Assembly (NCBI GenBank): GCA_020636215.1
Contig: JACJYG010000009.1
Span: forward strand, 248,001 to 312,000
Length of the DNA stretch: 64,000 nt
Direction: 5' to 3'
Origin: Lewinellaceae bacterium
Lineage (GTDB): Bacteria; Bacteroidota; Bacteroidia; Chitinophagales; Saprospiraceae
The notes below the pieces were generated by a model. That model did not search any database and was not told the origin of the DNA. It saw only the letters and a program-made list of their open reading frames with translations. The translations under genes were made by a program, and so were the position numbers. This document shows positions 18,101-26,327 of this stretch, in pieces. Every line of letters begins with the position of its first letter. The first letter of the stretch is position 1.

Positions 18101-18898
18101 ATGTGCTGCCACGATTGGGAATATGCGCGCACGAAGGTACAGAGCCTGCACCCATTCCTCCTCGGCCGGGAGTGGTTGGCGCAGCTTGACACAGCCGATT
18201 GGGATACGCTGTGGTCGGAGATTCAGCACCCTGAATGCTTTTTCTCCTCCATTCAATTGTACATGGAGCTATGGGATAGACCAGTGCCTTGTCTGCAGTT
18301 CAATGGGAAAGAAGGTTTGGTGCTCTACGCATTGCAGGGTGTGATAGAGCATGGATTGAGTACGAAGGAATGGACCGAAACATACTTCAAGGCCCAGCAA
18401 CTGGAAGTAGCTTTGGAAGTGGCAAGCACTCATCGGGAGCGCTATCCGGAAGCCTGGGTGGTGAAGGCGGACATCCAGGCTTTTTTTCGCTCCGTGGCGC
18501 ACCAGCATATTCTCAACGCCCATCTGAAAAACCTGCCTGCGGTTTGGGCCGGCATACTGGTAAGTTACATCCAGGCCTTAGACCACTTACAGCAGGCCCA
18601 GATGCCGGCGTATTTTCGCCAGGGCTTCGGCCTGCCGTTAGGCATCGAGCTGCACTATTTGTTGGCGCACTACCTGCTGTTACCGATAGATCAATCCATC
18701 CGTTCCGACAAAAACGTACGGGCTTATCTGCGCTACCTGGATGATATGCTGATCTTCGTTGAAAACGAACCAGCGGCCATAGAGCTTCTTTCCGCTCTAA
18801 CCGGGGCTCTTGATGCGCTTGAGCTAAGCCTCAACCTCCACAAGACAACAGTGTATCCGCCGGGAGAAGCAGCTTTTTTCCTGGGAGCGAAATTATAG
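18101..18898 (+). CDS. Minimal reverse transcriptase (RNA-directed DNA polymerase domain only)
   Basis: A 265-residue protein with every core RT palm motif in order. Motif A is 'VVKADIQAFFRSV' (Asp124), motif B is the 'RQGFGLPLG' region (173-181), motif C is 'RYLDDMLIF' (Asp214, Asp215), motif D is 'LSLNLHKTTVY' (Lys248), and motif E is 'FFLGAKL', which is also the C-terminus. The catalytic aspartate triad is intact. The fingers region is short, and there is no thumb, maturase X, endonuclease or added C-terminal domain. The segment after motif B is 'IELHYLL' where group II, retron and DGR-type enzymes usually have 'NLTSQLLAN'. No in-frame alternative start exists between the upstream stop at 18041 and the ATG. 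It lies 152 bp after the DUF1501 gene and ends 24 bp from the convergent DUF4132 gene. I cannot assign it to a named RT class. Confidence 0.82.
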   Translation: MCCHDWEYARTKVQSLHPFLLGREWLAQLDTADWDTLWSEIQHPECFFSSIQLYMELWDRPVPCLQFNGKEGLVLYALQGVIEHGLSTKEWTETYFKAQQLEVALEVASTHRERYPEAWVVKADIQAFFRSVAHQHILNAHLKNLPAVWAGILVSYIQALDHLQQAQMPAYFRQGFGLPLGIELHYLLAHYLLLPIDQSIRSDKNVRAYLRYLDDMLIFVENEPAAIELLSALTGALDALELSLNLHKTTVYPPGEAAFFLGAKL

Positions 18899-18922
18899 TG
18901 GCGGCGCGACAATGTCCACCGC

Positions 18923-21900
18923 TTATTCGCGCATTATCTGCACCAGAATGTCCCTGGCAGTGATTTTTTCGTCTTCGGCGAGCAAAAAGGCTTTACTAAG
19001 GATAGCCATTAGCGTTTCATCCCCTCCTTCAAAAGGTAGCCAGATAGACTGAGGCGGTTTCCCGCCCGTGCCGGGCACGATACAGAGGTATTGGCCATTA
19101 GGCTCCATGAGGATATTGCCACTGCCGAGATTAATTTTATACGTCCGCAGGCTGCCCACTACTTTCAAATAATTGCCCTCGAAACTACACTTACGGGCGA
19201 TTTTAGTCATTGGTAAAAGGCGCTGCAGAAGATCGCGGCGCACGTCCGCAAGAGGAGTCCTGGACTTCGAGCCAAACGAAGCATCACGCCAATAGTCCAT
19301 CAAATCGCCAGTCTGCTTCTGGTCGAACAGCGGATCGAGGCCCAGGCTGGCTACAGATATAAACAGGTCGATATCGCGCATCACTTCCGAGAGGATGACG
19401 GGGGGGATATCGCTTAGCCTTACTCGTTTGTTGTTTCCCGCCAGATTGGTATTCGATGAAGTATCAGCGAAAAAGCACAATTCCTGGGTGATACACTCTG
19501 AATAAAGCACCCCACCCCTGATGTTCAGCATGGCAGTGTATTGCCCGCCGGGCACCCGAAATAGTGGAGGCTGATCATAACTCATCAGCCACTCGCGGGA
19601 TTTGCCGAGGCTGTACAAGGTGTTCCCACGCAGATAGTGCCCGGCAAAGCGTTTGGAATGGTCCCCGGCCAGCTCTTCGGCAGGGGTAAGCATATATACT
19701 TCCCTGAAAGCTTGCTTGAAGGGCTGGGTAAGCTGTTGTGCAAAAATGAAATCGCGCCAGGCGAGGGTCTCTGCCACCGTTGCAATAGCCGGGTGCCAAA
19801 GCCGGATGCGAGTAGCGTCTGGCAAATACACCGGCGCCTGCCGAGCGTCGGCCATTTGCCCACTGGAGAGGATGAAAGAAACTGGCCAATCTTCAGCCAT
19901 CCAAATCAGCCTTTCTGCCAGGCAGCTCATCAAGGGGTGTCCCGCGATGTACGCCTTCCAGTCGCCCAGTGCCCAGGAGCGTTGCAGCAGCCAGGAACGC
20001 TCCAACCGACGGGACTGCGCCTGAAGGGTTTCGGCGATGCTTTTTTCCTCAGCTTTGACCGCTTTGAGCGCTGCCGCAGCTTGCTTTTTCAAGGCTGCAG
20101 GAGCTGCCTTTTGCAGTTTTCCACCCGGGGCTTCCCAGTTGGCCTGCACTTTTAGGCCATCCAACGAAAGGATGGCGTGCCAATCTTCTACAGCAATACG
20201 GAGCTTGCCCTCTTCTATGCCATGGCCAGGCGCCGAACGGTCGGCCAGTTCTTCAGGAGAATATTGCTCCAGCAACCGGGTAAACTTCTTTCTGCAGCTT
20301 TCAATGGCACGCTTATAAACCGAATAGCTGGCTTTCGCTGTAATATTGGACAAGGCGCCGTAGGCTTCCAACGTACCGATTTTCGCCAGCATTTCCAGTG
20401 CCAGGTTGCCCAGCCTGGCGTTGAGGGGTCCACCGGGCACTTTTTTGTAAGCTTTGTTAGCAATTTTCTGTAACAGATAAAGCTGGCCGGCACCGGGAAA
20501 AATGTGGCTCAACCAAACCAACCCTTTTAAAGCGCTGGCTTTCTCCGTATCAGCAAACCACTCTTCTCCTGCCGCCAGTTTGTCCAGGATCAACACAAAG
20601 CCATCCTGGAAAGATTTTTCCCCCAACTTACGGGCAGATTTCTCGGCCTCCGCCTGCCAGCTCTTGGAAGGCTTGCCATCAATAGGGTAGCGCAGGCAGT
20701 GGGTAAGCAAAGCCGTCCAGCCGGGCAAGCCGGCCAGTTTTTCGGCTTCCTCTCTGAGTACCGCGAACTTGGGATCATGCGCCAGGTCGATTTCTTCCAA
20801 ATCCTGACGGGCATTGGCTTTGACCAGTTCCTCAAGGCTCTTCACAAAGGCTGGCGCCGGCTGCGCCCGTGCAGAAGCGAATCCAGCCAGGGCTGCCTGT
20901 AAAAATGCCGCCCGATGCGCCTGATAGGTCTCTTCATTGACCAGAATGACCCGCATGAGCCGGAAATTCAGGTGGTAATCTGTGTCGGCTGCTTTGAGCA
21001 GGGGCTGACTACGGTCCAGGTAAGTCAATTGGTAAGGGATGCCGTGCTCGTACAGCAGGGTATTGAGCGGCGCGATGATGCCTACACCCAGCCCGCTGGT
21101 CGCTTTAAGTTCGTACTGCTTTTCCTGTATCCGAAATTTAACCCAGTGGTTTTTGTCCTTGTCCTGATAAAATTTGATAACATCCACATCCCCCACATTG
21201 CGGAGGAGTTGAAAAAAAGGCCGCATCTGCTCGGGGAGCATACCTTTATAAACATTTTGAGTGGGCGCCGGAGGTGTCGGCTGGAATCCAGCGAAATAGA
21301 GCCTGGGCAGCGGGGCCAGATCGCCTGTAACGGGATGGCAGGCAGCAGCATGCTCGCGCAAGATTTTTTCCAGTACAGGATTGTCCTGCCATTGCCGGTT
21401 GAGGTGGTTCAGGTAGGAAAGAAGGGCATCGAACAAGTCAGAATGCTCCCTCAATAGTGTCTCAGCAGCCTTCATCACCGGTTTTGGCAAGCTGTAGTTC
21501 CGGAGGGTTTTGGCAAAATCCAGCATATCGAGCAAAACCGGTTTTGACCAGTGCATCTGTGCCAATAAACCTGCAAGATATCCTTCGTTGAGCTTTTGGG
21601 CGAGCCTGCTGTCGGGATTGTAAACCGACAACTTGAAAAACGCCAGCAAAGACTCGCTGTCCAGAGCGGTGATTTCCGGCGCAGCCGCGCAATCGGCCAG
21701 CTTCACCTGTCGGTATACCGGCCAAGGCAGTTCCTGTCGCTTGAAATCCAGTTCTGCATTGGCCTTCAGGAAGAGCTGTGCTGCAATAATCGCCGACTCG
21801 ATATTATCGTCGGCCAGGGAAATCTGGTAGGCCATGAACCATGGCAAGTGCTCCCTAACGGTTGCTTCAAGCGTCGATTCGGCTTGCCGGAGTTGATGCA

Positions 21901-22426
21901 ATAAGTTTTCCATCCCCAGGTTCTTGCCGGTAACCTTACAGGCCTGCAAGGTGATCAGGATCAATTCCGGATAGTAGGTTTCAGGATAATGTACAGCGGT
22001 TTTCATCAGGCAATTGACCACACCGTTTCCCATACAAGCCAGGTAGAAAATATAGCGAAACGCCTGATAAGGAAGGCCTTTCATCGGTGGATGCTGCATC
22101 AAGGCCGCCAAGCCAGTATTCATTACCGTCTCGTTTGGACTTGCTAGCGATGGGTAAGCCAGATAACTCTTTGCCCTTTCTTCAGGCGACCAGGCAAAAA
22201 CGGAATGGTGCTCGCTTAACAGCTTGTGGAGATCTTTCGACAGTCTTTGCTCAGTGTAATCGCCGTGACGGGTGCGGATGGCCCGAAGGGCCGGCGCCAG
22301 GGCATCGTTAATAGACTTGCCTTTGTTGCTAAATATTCCCTTGAGAGAAGCGGTCTGCTCGCGGGCATAATCAGGCAGCTCATTGGCGCGGAGTAGTTGC
22401 AGGAGCTCGCACAACGCATGTGGCAT
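18923..22426 (-). CDS. DUF4132 (MolR-like) domain protein, 1167 residues
   Basis: A very large, probably cytoplasmic protein with no signal peptide or membrane segment. The N-terminal 750 residues are helix-rich and repeat-like. DUF4132 hallmarks are in the C-terminal third: 'HPLMSCLAERLIWMAEDW' (near 832), 'AWRDFIFAQQLTQPFKQAFREVY', 'DIDLFISVASLGLDPLF', 'LRTYKINLGSGNILMEP' followed by 'QYLCIVPG', and the terminal 'LSKAFLLAEDEKITARDIL'. E. coli homologues (MolR/YehI) were once linked to molybdate metabolism, but the function is unproven, and some relatives sit beside MoxR ATPase and VWA genes. Here the gene follows, by 29 bp, a small protein ending in Gly-Gly, which suggests a two-component cytoplasmic system. 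None of the other expected partners is in the window. Confidence 0.82.
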   Translation of the reverse strand: MPHALCELLQLLRANELPDYAREQTASLKGIFSNKGKSINDALAPALRAIRTRHGDYTEQRLSKDLHKLLSEHHSVFAWSPEERAKSYLAYPSLASPNETVMNTGLAALMQHPPMKGLPYQAFRYIFYLACMGNGVVNCLMKTAVHYPETYYPELILITLQACKVTGKNLGMENLLHQLRQAESTLEATVREHLPWFMAYQISLADDNIESAIIAAQLFLKANAELDFKRQELPWPVYRQVKLADCAAAPEITALDSESLLAFFKLSVYNPDSRLAQKLNEGYLAGLLAQMHWSKPVLLDMLDFAKTLRNYSLPKPVMKAAETLLREHSDLFDALLSYLNHLNRQWQDNPVLEKILREHAAACHPVTGDLAPLPRLYFAGFQPTPPAPTQNVYKGMLPEQMRPFFQLLRNVGDVDVIKFYQDKDKNHWVKFRIQEKQYELKATSGLGVGIIAPLNTLLYEHGIPYQLTYLDRSQPLLKAADTDYHLNFRLMRVILVNEETYQAHRAAFLQAALAGFASARAQPAPAFVKSLEELVKANARQDLEEIDLAHDPKFAVLREEAEKLAGLPGWTALLTHCLRYPIDGKPSKSWQAEAEKSARKLGEKSFQDGFVLILDKLAAGEEWFADTEKASALKGLVWLSHIFPGAGQLYLLQKIANKAYKKVPGGPLNARLGNLALEMLAKIGTLEAYGALSNITAKASYSVYKRAIESCRKKFTRLLEQYSPEELADRSAPGHGIEEGKLRIAVEDWHAILSLDGLKVQANWEAPGGKLQKAAPAALKKQAAAALKAVKAEEKSIAETLQAQSRRLERSWLLQRSWALGDWKAYIAGHPLMSCLAERLIWMAEDWPVSFILSSGQMADARQAPVYLPDATRIRLWHPAIATVAETLAWRDFIFAQQLTQPFKQAFREVYMLTPAEELAGDHSKRFAGHYLRGNTLYSLGKSREWLMSYDQPPLFRVPGGQYTAMLNIRGGVLYSECITQELCFFADTSSNTNLAGNNKRVRLSDIPPVILSEVMRDIDLFISVASLGLDPLFDQKQTGDLMDYWRDASFGSKSRTPLADVRRDLLQRLLPMTKIARKCSFEGNYLKVVGSLRTYKINLGSGNILMEPNGQYLCIVPGTGGKPPQSIWLPFEGGDETLMAILSKAFLLAEDEKITARDILVQIMRE

Positions 22427-22455
22427 GAATATTTTTTTTTAAATATTGAGCCCGT

Positions 22456-22878
22456 TTATCCGCCCACTAGTGGCATGAGGCGGATGAAGTGGATTTCCGA
22501 TTGTGGGCTGAGCAGGAGTTCTTCTTCCAGCGACTCCCGTTGTCGGCCATCCACGATGACAAAAAAACCATTCTGCTGGAAATCGGCCAGGGCTTCGTAA
22601 CAGGCTTGTTCAGGATCCACCTTTATTTTTTGGGCTTGTTCTAAAAGCTTCTGGCGCCTGGCTTCTAACAAGTTTTGGTTGAGTACCTTCTCTTTTTCAG
22701 AAATAAAAGAAGAATTAAGTTTAGGGGCGTCGAGCTGACGGTTGACCACCGCGACCTTGGCCCGTACTTTTTCCATGATCAGATCGGCCAGAGTCATATG
22801 CTCTTGAGTGATGATTACGGGTAAAGGGCTGGATGTGCCGGCGCCAAAAGCCTCTTCCTGAATGATGATTTCAAACAT
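22456..22878 (-). CDS. Small beta-grasp (ubiquitin-like) candidate with C-terminal Gly-Gly, partner of DUF4132
   Basis: A 140-residue protein (start at 22878 gives MFEIIIQEEAFG, opening directly with a beta strand; an in-frame ATG at 22908 would add ten residues encoded across a small hairpin). The layout fits a beta-grasp fold with a charged helical insert: strand 2-7, strand 'PLPVIIT', helix 'TLADLIMEKVRAKV' (29-42), insert of about 45 residues, helix 'PEQACYEALADFQQ', strand 'GFFVIVDG', 'ESLEEELLLSPQSEI', and a last strand 'HFIRLMPLVGG' that ends the protein in Gly139-Gly140. Ubiquitin, MoaD and ThiS all end in Gly-Gly after the last strand. It is 29 bp upstream of the DUF4132 gene and surely cotranscribed with it. 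No E1-, E2- or protease-like gene is nearby. The fold is inferred by eye. Confidence 0.6.
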   Translation of the reverse strand: MFEIIIQEEAFGAGTSSPLPVIITQEHMTLADLIMEKVRAKVAVVNRQLDAPKLNSSFISEKEKVLNQNLLEARRQKLLEQAQKIKVDPEQACYEALADFQQNGFFVIVDGRQRESLEEELLLSPQSEIHFIRLMPLVGG

Positions 22879-22948
22879 AGTATTTAAAGTGCTGTGGCGG
22901 CTCGCCAATTGGAGCCGTTAGGTAATACATAATTTTTGGTGTGTTTTA

Positions 22949-24136
22949 TTAGATAACCCCCAACTCCTTCCCCACCTTGGTGAAGGCCGCAATTGCTTTG
23001 TCGAGGTGTTCCCGTTCATGTGCGGCGGAAATCTGGGTTCGGATTCTCGCCTTGCCTTTCGGCACAACCGGAAAGAAGAAGCCGATAACGTAGATCCCTT
23101 CGGCCAGGAGGCGGGTAGCGAATTCCTGCGACAGCTTGGCGTCGTATAACATGATGGGCACGATAGGCGCTTCGCCTGGCAGAATATCGAAACCGGCGGC
23201 GGTCATTTTTTCACGGAAATAAATGGTATTGGCTTCCAGCTTATCCCGCAAAGCAGTGGAACTGCTCAACAGGTCGATCACCTTGATGGAGGCGCCAACG
23301 ATAGCCGGCGCGAGTGTATTGGAGAACAGATACGGCCGGGAACGCTGCCGCAACATATCCACGATCTCCTGCCGGGTAGCCGTAAATCCACCGGAGGCGC
23401 CGCCCATTGCTTTACCAAAGGTACCGGTGATAATGTCAACCCTGCCCATGACGTTGTGATGCTCATGCGTGCCGCGCCCGGTTTTGCCGATAAAGCCAGT
23501 GGCATGGCAATCATCCACCATAACCATGGCGTCATATTGTTCGGCGAGGTCACAAATTTGGTTCAGCCTGGCAATATCGCCGTCCATAGAGAATACTCCG
23601 TCTGTGGCGATCAGGCGGCGCCGCGCGTTTTGAGCTGCTTTGAGCTGTGCTTCCAGGTCAGACATATCGCTGTGCTTGTAGCGGTAACGCTGGGCTTTGC
23701 ACAAGCGGATGCCATCAATAATTGACGCATGGTTGAGTTCGTCCGAGATAATGGCGTCTTCCTCGCCCAGCAGCGGCTCGAACAGACCGCCATTGGCGTC
23801 GAATGCGGCAGCGTAGAGAATGGCGTCCTCCATTCCAAGGAATGTGGCGATTTTTTTCTCCAGCTCTTTGTGGATGTCTTGTGTGCCGCAAATGAACCGA
23901 ACCGAAGACAAGCCGAAACCATGCGTATCGATAGCTTCCTTGGCGGCTTTGATTACCTCAGGGTGAGAAGACAGGCCAAGGTAGTTATTGGCGCAAAAGT
24001 TAAGGACTTCGCCCGTGCTTTGGGTGCGAATGGCGGCAGCCTGGGGCGTGGTGATAATCCGTTCCACTTTATAAAGGCCCGCATCACGGATTTCTTTGAG
24101 TTCTTGTTCGAGTGCTGGTTCTACGTTTTTGTACAT
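22949..24136 (-). CDS. kbl: Glycine C-acetyltransferase (2-amino-3-ketobutyrate CoA ligase)
   Basis: A 395-residue PLP enzyme that cleaves 2-amino-3-oxobutyrate with CoA to glycine and acetyl-CoA. Family features include 'NFCANNYLGLSSHPEVI', 'GFGLSSVRFICGTQDIHKELE', 'DDCHATGFIGKTGRGT' and the PLP lysine in 'ITGTFGKAMGGASGGF'. Its length equals that of the E. coli enzyme. It is the third gene of a minus-strand operon that starts with an SDR-type threonine dehydrogenase, whose unstable product it consumes. It begins 15 bp after the preceding oxidoreductase gene. Seventy bases separate it from the Gly-Gly protein gene downstream, so read-through into that pair is possible. Confidence 0.95.
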   Translation of the reverse strand: MYKNVEPALEQELKEIRDAGLYKVERIITTPQAAAIRTQSTGEVLNFCANNYLGLSSHPEVIKAAKEAIDTHGFGLSSVRFICGTQDIHKELEKKIATFLGMEDAILYAAAFDANGGLFEPLLGEEDAIISDELNHASIIDGIRLCKAQRYRYKHSDMSDLEAQLKAAQNARRRLIATDGVFSMDGDIARLNQICDLAEQYDAMVMVDDCHATGFIGKTGRGTHEHHNVMGRVDIITGTFGKAMGGASGGFTATRQEIVDMLRQRSRPYLFSNTLAPAIVGASIKVIDLLSSSTALRDKLEANTIYFREKMTAAGFDILPGEAPIVPIMLYDAKLSQEFATRLLAEGIYVIGFFFPVVPKGKARIRTQISAAHEREHLDKAIAAFTKVGKELGVI

Positions 24137-24151
24137 GAGCGAGTTATATTT

Positions 24152-25255
24152 TTATGGTTTCAAGCTTATTGTTCTTCCTTTTTTGGCGGATTTACGCGCC
24201 GCTTCCAGTATCTCCACTACGATAAGGTTATTTTCCAGGGAAGACAGGTCAAGTGGAGTTACTTTTTGTTGGCCGCGCACGACAGCAGCAAAGTAGGCAA
24301 AAGGATCTTCATAATCCCAGGAGGGAGCCGATTCATTAAATGGCCCCTCCTTTTCATCCAGCAGGATGCTCATGTCCGACCGGTTCAGGCTGATCACATA
24401 GCCTGTCTGGCCGTAGGCCTCCATGTCCTTTCGGTTGTAGGGCCAGTTCCAGGAAGCTTGTATGATGCCCTGCATTTCAGGGTATGCCAGGATAATGGTG
24501 GCTTCATCGTCTACCTCGGGATAAATGTCGGGTTTAATCTGTTGGGTGATACAGGTTACCGACAAGGGTTTCTGCCCTGCCATCAACCAGGTGATAAGAT
24601 TGGCGCCATAACAGCCAAAGTCAATCACAGCACCGCCACCGTTCAGTACCGGGTCGGCCAGCCATTCCAGAAATTCCCGGCTCACTCCGATCTCTTTGGG
24701 CCCCCGATGCCCATCGTGCACCACTACTTTACGCAAGTTGCCGATCTTGCCATCCTGAATCATTTGAAAGGCCCGGTGATTGCTGCCGTACCAGGTGGTT
24801 TCGTAATTCGTTAGGAGGTGGATATTATATTGCCGGGCCAATTTTTCCATTTTCCTGGCATGATCCATGCTAACGGCAAGGGGTTTTTCCACCATAACGG
24901 AAATGCCCCGGGGCGCGCATTTTTCCACCACCTCCAGGTGGCCGAAAATGGAATTGAAGGCCATAACAGCCTCAGGTTTTACCGCATTCAGCATCTCCTC
25001 GATGGACGGGTACACCAGGCCCATACTAAAGCCGTATTGCCGGGCGTAGCGGCTGGCCAATTCCTGATCGGGTTCAGCAATCCCGACAATTTCGATATCT
25101 CCCTGAGCGGCCCGGCCCAATATCCAGTGTACGTGGTCATGCACCAGCCCCACTATACCAATCCGAACGGGCAGGGATGGTGCGGAGTTTTCCTGGGCCC
25201 TGGCGCTTGTAAAAAGGGAAAAGCAGAAAAGAATAATAAGATGGAAATATTTCAT
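24152..25255 (-). CDS. Gfo/Idh/MocA family oxidoreductase with Sec signal peptide
   Basis: A 367-residue NAD(P)-dependent dehydrogenase-like protein. The first 21 residues (MKYFHLIILFCFSLFTSARAQ) form a Sec signal peptide, so it should be periplasmic. The Rossmann domain starts with 'VRIGIVGLVHDHVHWILG', which departs from the usual GxGxxG, but it keeps 'EKPLAVSMDHARKMEKLA', the conserved Glu-Lys-Pro of the family. The C-terminal domain holds 'VIDFGCYGANLITWLM'. It lies between tdh and kbl with 9-bp and 15-bp gaps. An exported enzyme inside a cytoplasmic threonine pathway is odd. Many secreted members act on carbohydrates, and its substrate cannot be read from sequence. Confidence 0.82.
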   Translation of the reverse strand: MKYFHLIILFCFSLFTSARAQENSAPSLPVRIGIVGLVHDHVHWILGRAAQGDIEIVGIAEPDQELASRYARQYGFSMGLVYPSIEEMLNAVKPEAVMAFNSIFGHLEVVEKCAPRGISVMVEKPLAVSMDHARKMEKLARQYNIHLLTNYETTWYGSNHRAFQMIQDGKIGNLRKVVVHDGHRGPKEIGVSREFLEWLADPVLNGGGAVIDFGCYGANLITWLMAGQKPLSVTCITQQIKPDIYPEVDDEATIILAYPEMQGIIQASWNWPYNRKDMEAYGQTGYVISLNRSDMSILLDEKEGPFNESAPSWDYEDPFAYFAAVVRGQQKVTPLDLSSLENNLIVVEILEAARKSAKKGRTISLKP

Positions 25256-25264
25256 TTGAAAGGC

Positions 25265-26218
25265 TTACATCAATACTACCTGGTAATATTCTTTCAGATG
25301 GGCAAGCATATCGATCGTCATCTTTTCCAGGCCATATTCCGGCTGCCAGCCCCAATCCTCACGGGCTTGGCTATCGTCGATGCTTTCCGGCCAGGAAGCA
25401 GCGATGTTCTGCCGGAAGTCCGGTTCATAAGCTACCTGAAAGCCAGGAATATGTTTTCGGATTTCGGCTGCCACTTCGGACGGCGTAAAGCTCATCCCCG
25501 CCAGATTATAGCTGGAACGAATTTTTACGGATTCAGCCGGAGCCTCCATCAATTCAAGGGTCGCCCGAATGGCGTCCGGCATATACATCATGGGCAGACG
25601 GGTATCTTCCTTCAGGAAACAGGAATAGGGTTCTCCCTTTACGGCATTGTGGAATATCTCGACGGCGTAATCCGTTGTACCTCCTCCTGGCATAGATTGA
25701 TAGCTAATGATACCCGGATAACGAACGGAACGCACGTCGACCTCGTATTTTTGGTAAAAATACTGGCACCAGTTCTCTCCCGCCACCTTGCTGATCCCAT
25801 ACACTGTTTCCGGTTGCAACACGGCGTATTGCGGCGTATTTATGCGGGGTGTCATGCCGCCAAATACGGCAATAGAGCTAGGGAAGAAAACCCGGAGCCC
25901 GAATTCTCGGGCTGCTTCCAGGATATTGAATAAGCCGGCCATATTTATTTCCCACGCCCATTTAGGATTTTTTTCTCCCTTGGCCGAAAGGATCGCCGCT
26001 AAATGATAAACCTGCCGAACATTATACTGACGGATCAGGCTGCCCAACTGGGTGGCATTCATTACGTCGAGCACTTCGAAATGCCCCTGCCGTTCCTCCG
26101 GCAGGCGGATATCCGTTTGCAATACGGCATCGGAGCCATAGCGTTTCCTTAATTCTTCGGTAAGTACTGTGCCAATCTGGCCACTGGCGCCGGTGATGAG
26201 GATCGTTTCAGTTGTCAT
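25265..26218 (-). CDS. tdh: SDR-type L-threonine 3-dehydrogenase
   Basis: A 317-residue NAD-dependent enzyme of the extended short-chain/epimerase type found in Flavobacteriia and animals, not the zinc-dependent E. coli type. It oxidises L-threonine to 2-amino-3-oxobutyrate. The nucleotide-binding loop is 'ILITGASGQIGTVL', the catalytic region 'FFPSSIAVFGG' and 'YGISKVAGENWCQYF' (Tyr and Lys), and 'VRSVRYPGIISYQSMPGGGTTDYAVEIF' is diagnostic of this subfamily. I chose the start at 26218 (MTTETILITG); the ATG at 26257 adds 13 residues with no homology look. It is first in the tdh - oxidoreductase - kbl operon. Confidence 0.93.
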   Translation of the reverse strand: MTTETILITGASGQIGTVLTEELRKRYGSDAVLQTDIRLPEERQGHFEVLDVMNATQLGSLIRQYNVRQVYHLAAILSAKGEKNPKWAWEINMAGLFNILEAAREFGLRVFFPSSIAVFGGMTPRINTPQYAVLQPETVYGISKVAGENWCQYFYQKYEVDVRSVRYPGIISYQSMPGGGTTDYAVEIFHNAVKGEPYSCFLKEDTRLPMMYMPDAIRATLELMEAPAESVKIRSSYNLAGMSFTPSEVAAEIRKHIPGFQVAYEPDFRQNIAASWPESIDDSQAREDWGWQPEYGLEKMTIDMLAHLKEYYQVVLM

Positions 26219-26291
26219 ACAATGGTTAGAGCTGGTTGTTATTCCCAAGTTATACAAAATGGCTGAAAAAAGCAGCCGGTTTTGTAGTGTT

Positions 26292-26299
26292 CAAAAATA
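26292..26299 (-). promoter_or_regulatory. Candidate -7 element upstream of tdh
   Basis: On the minus strand this reads TATTTTTG, an exact TAnnTTTG match about 74 bp before the tdh start. No well-spaced -33 TTG is present. A small hairpin (GGCTG/CAGCC, about 26262-26280) would fall in the leader. Confidence 0.35.
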
Positions 26300-26327
26300 A
26301 TAGTCCGCATACTTTATTGAGAATTCC

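Noticed and set aside
18101..22878. Diversity-generating retroelement
   Set aside because: The RT resembles this group in general layout, but I saw no template/variable repeat pair near it and no C-type lectin or other variable target. Motif B also differs. My search by eye is not exhaustive.
23729..25933. Two plus-strand ORFs of 361 and 371 residues
   Set aside because: Antisense shadows of kbl, the oxidoreductase and tdh; those three are confirmed by family motifs.
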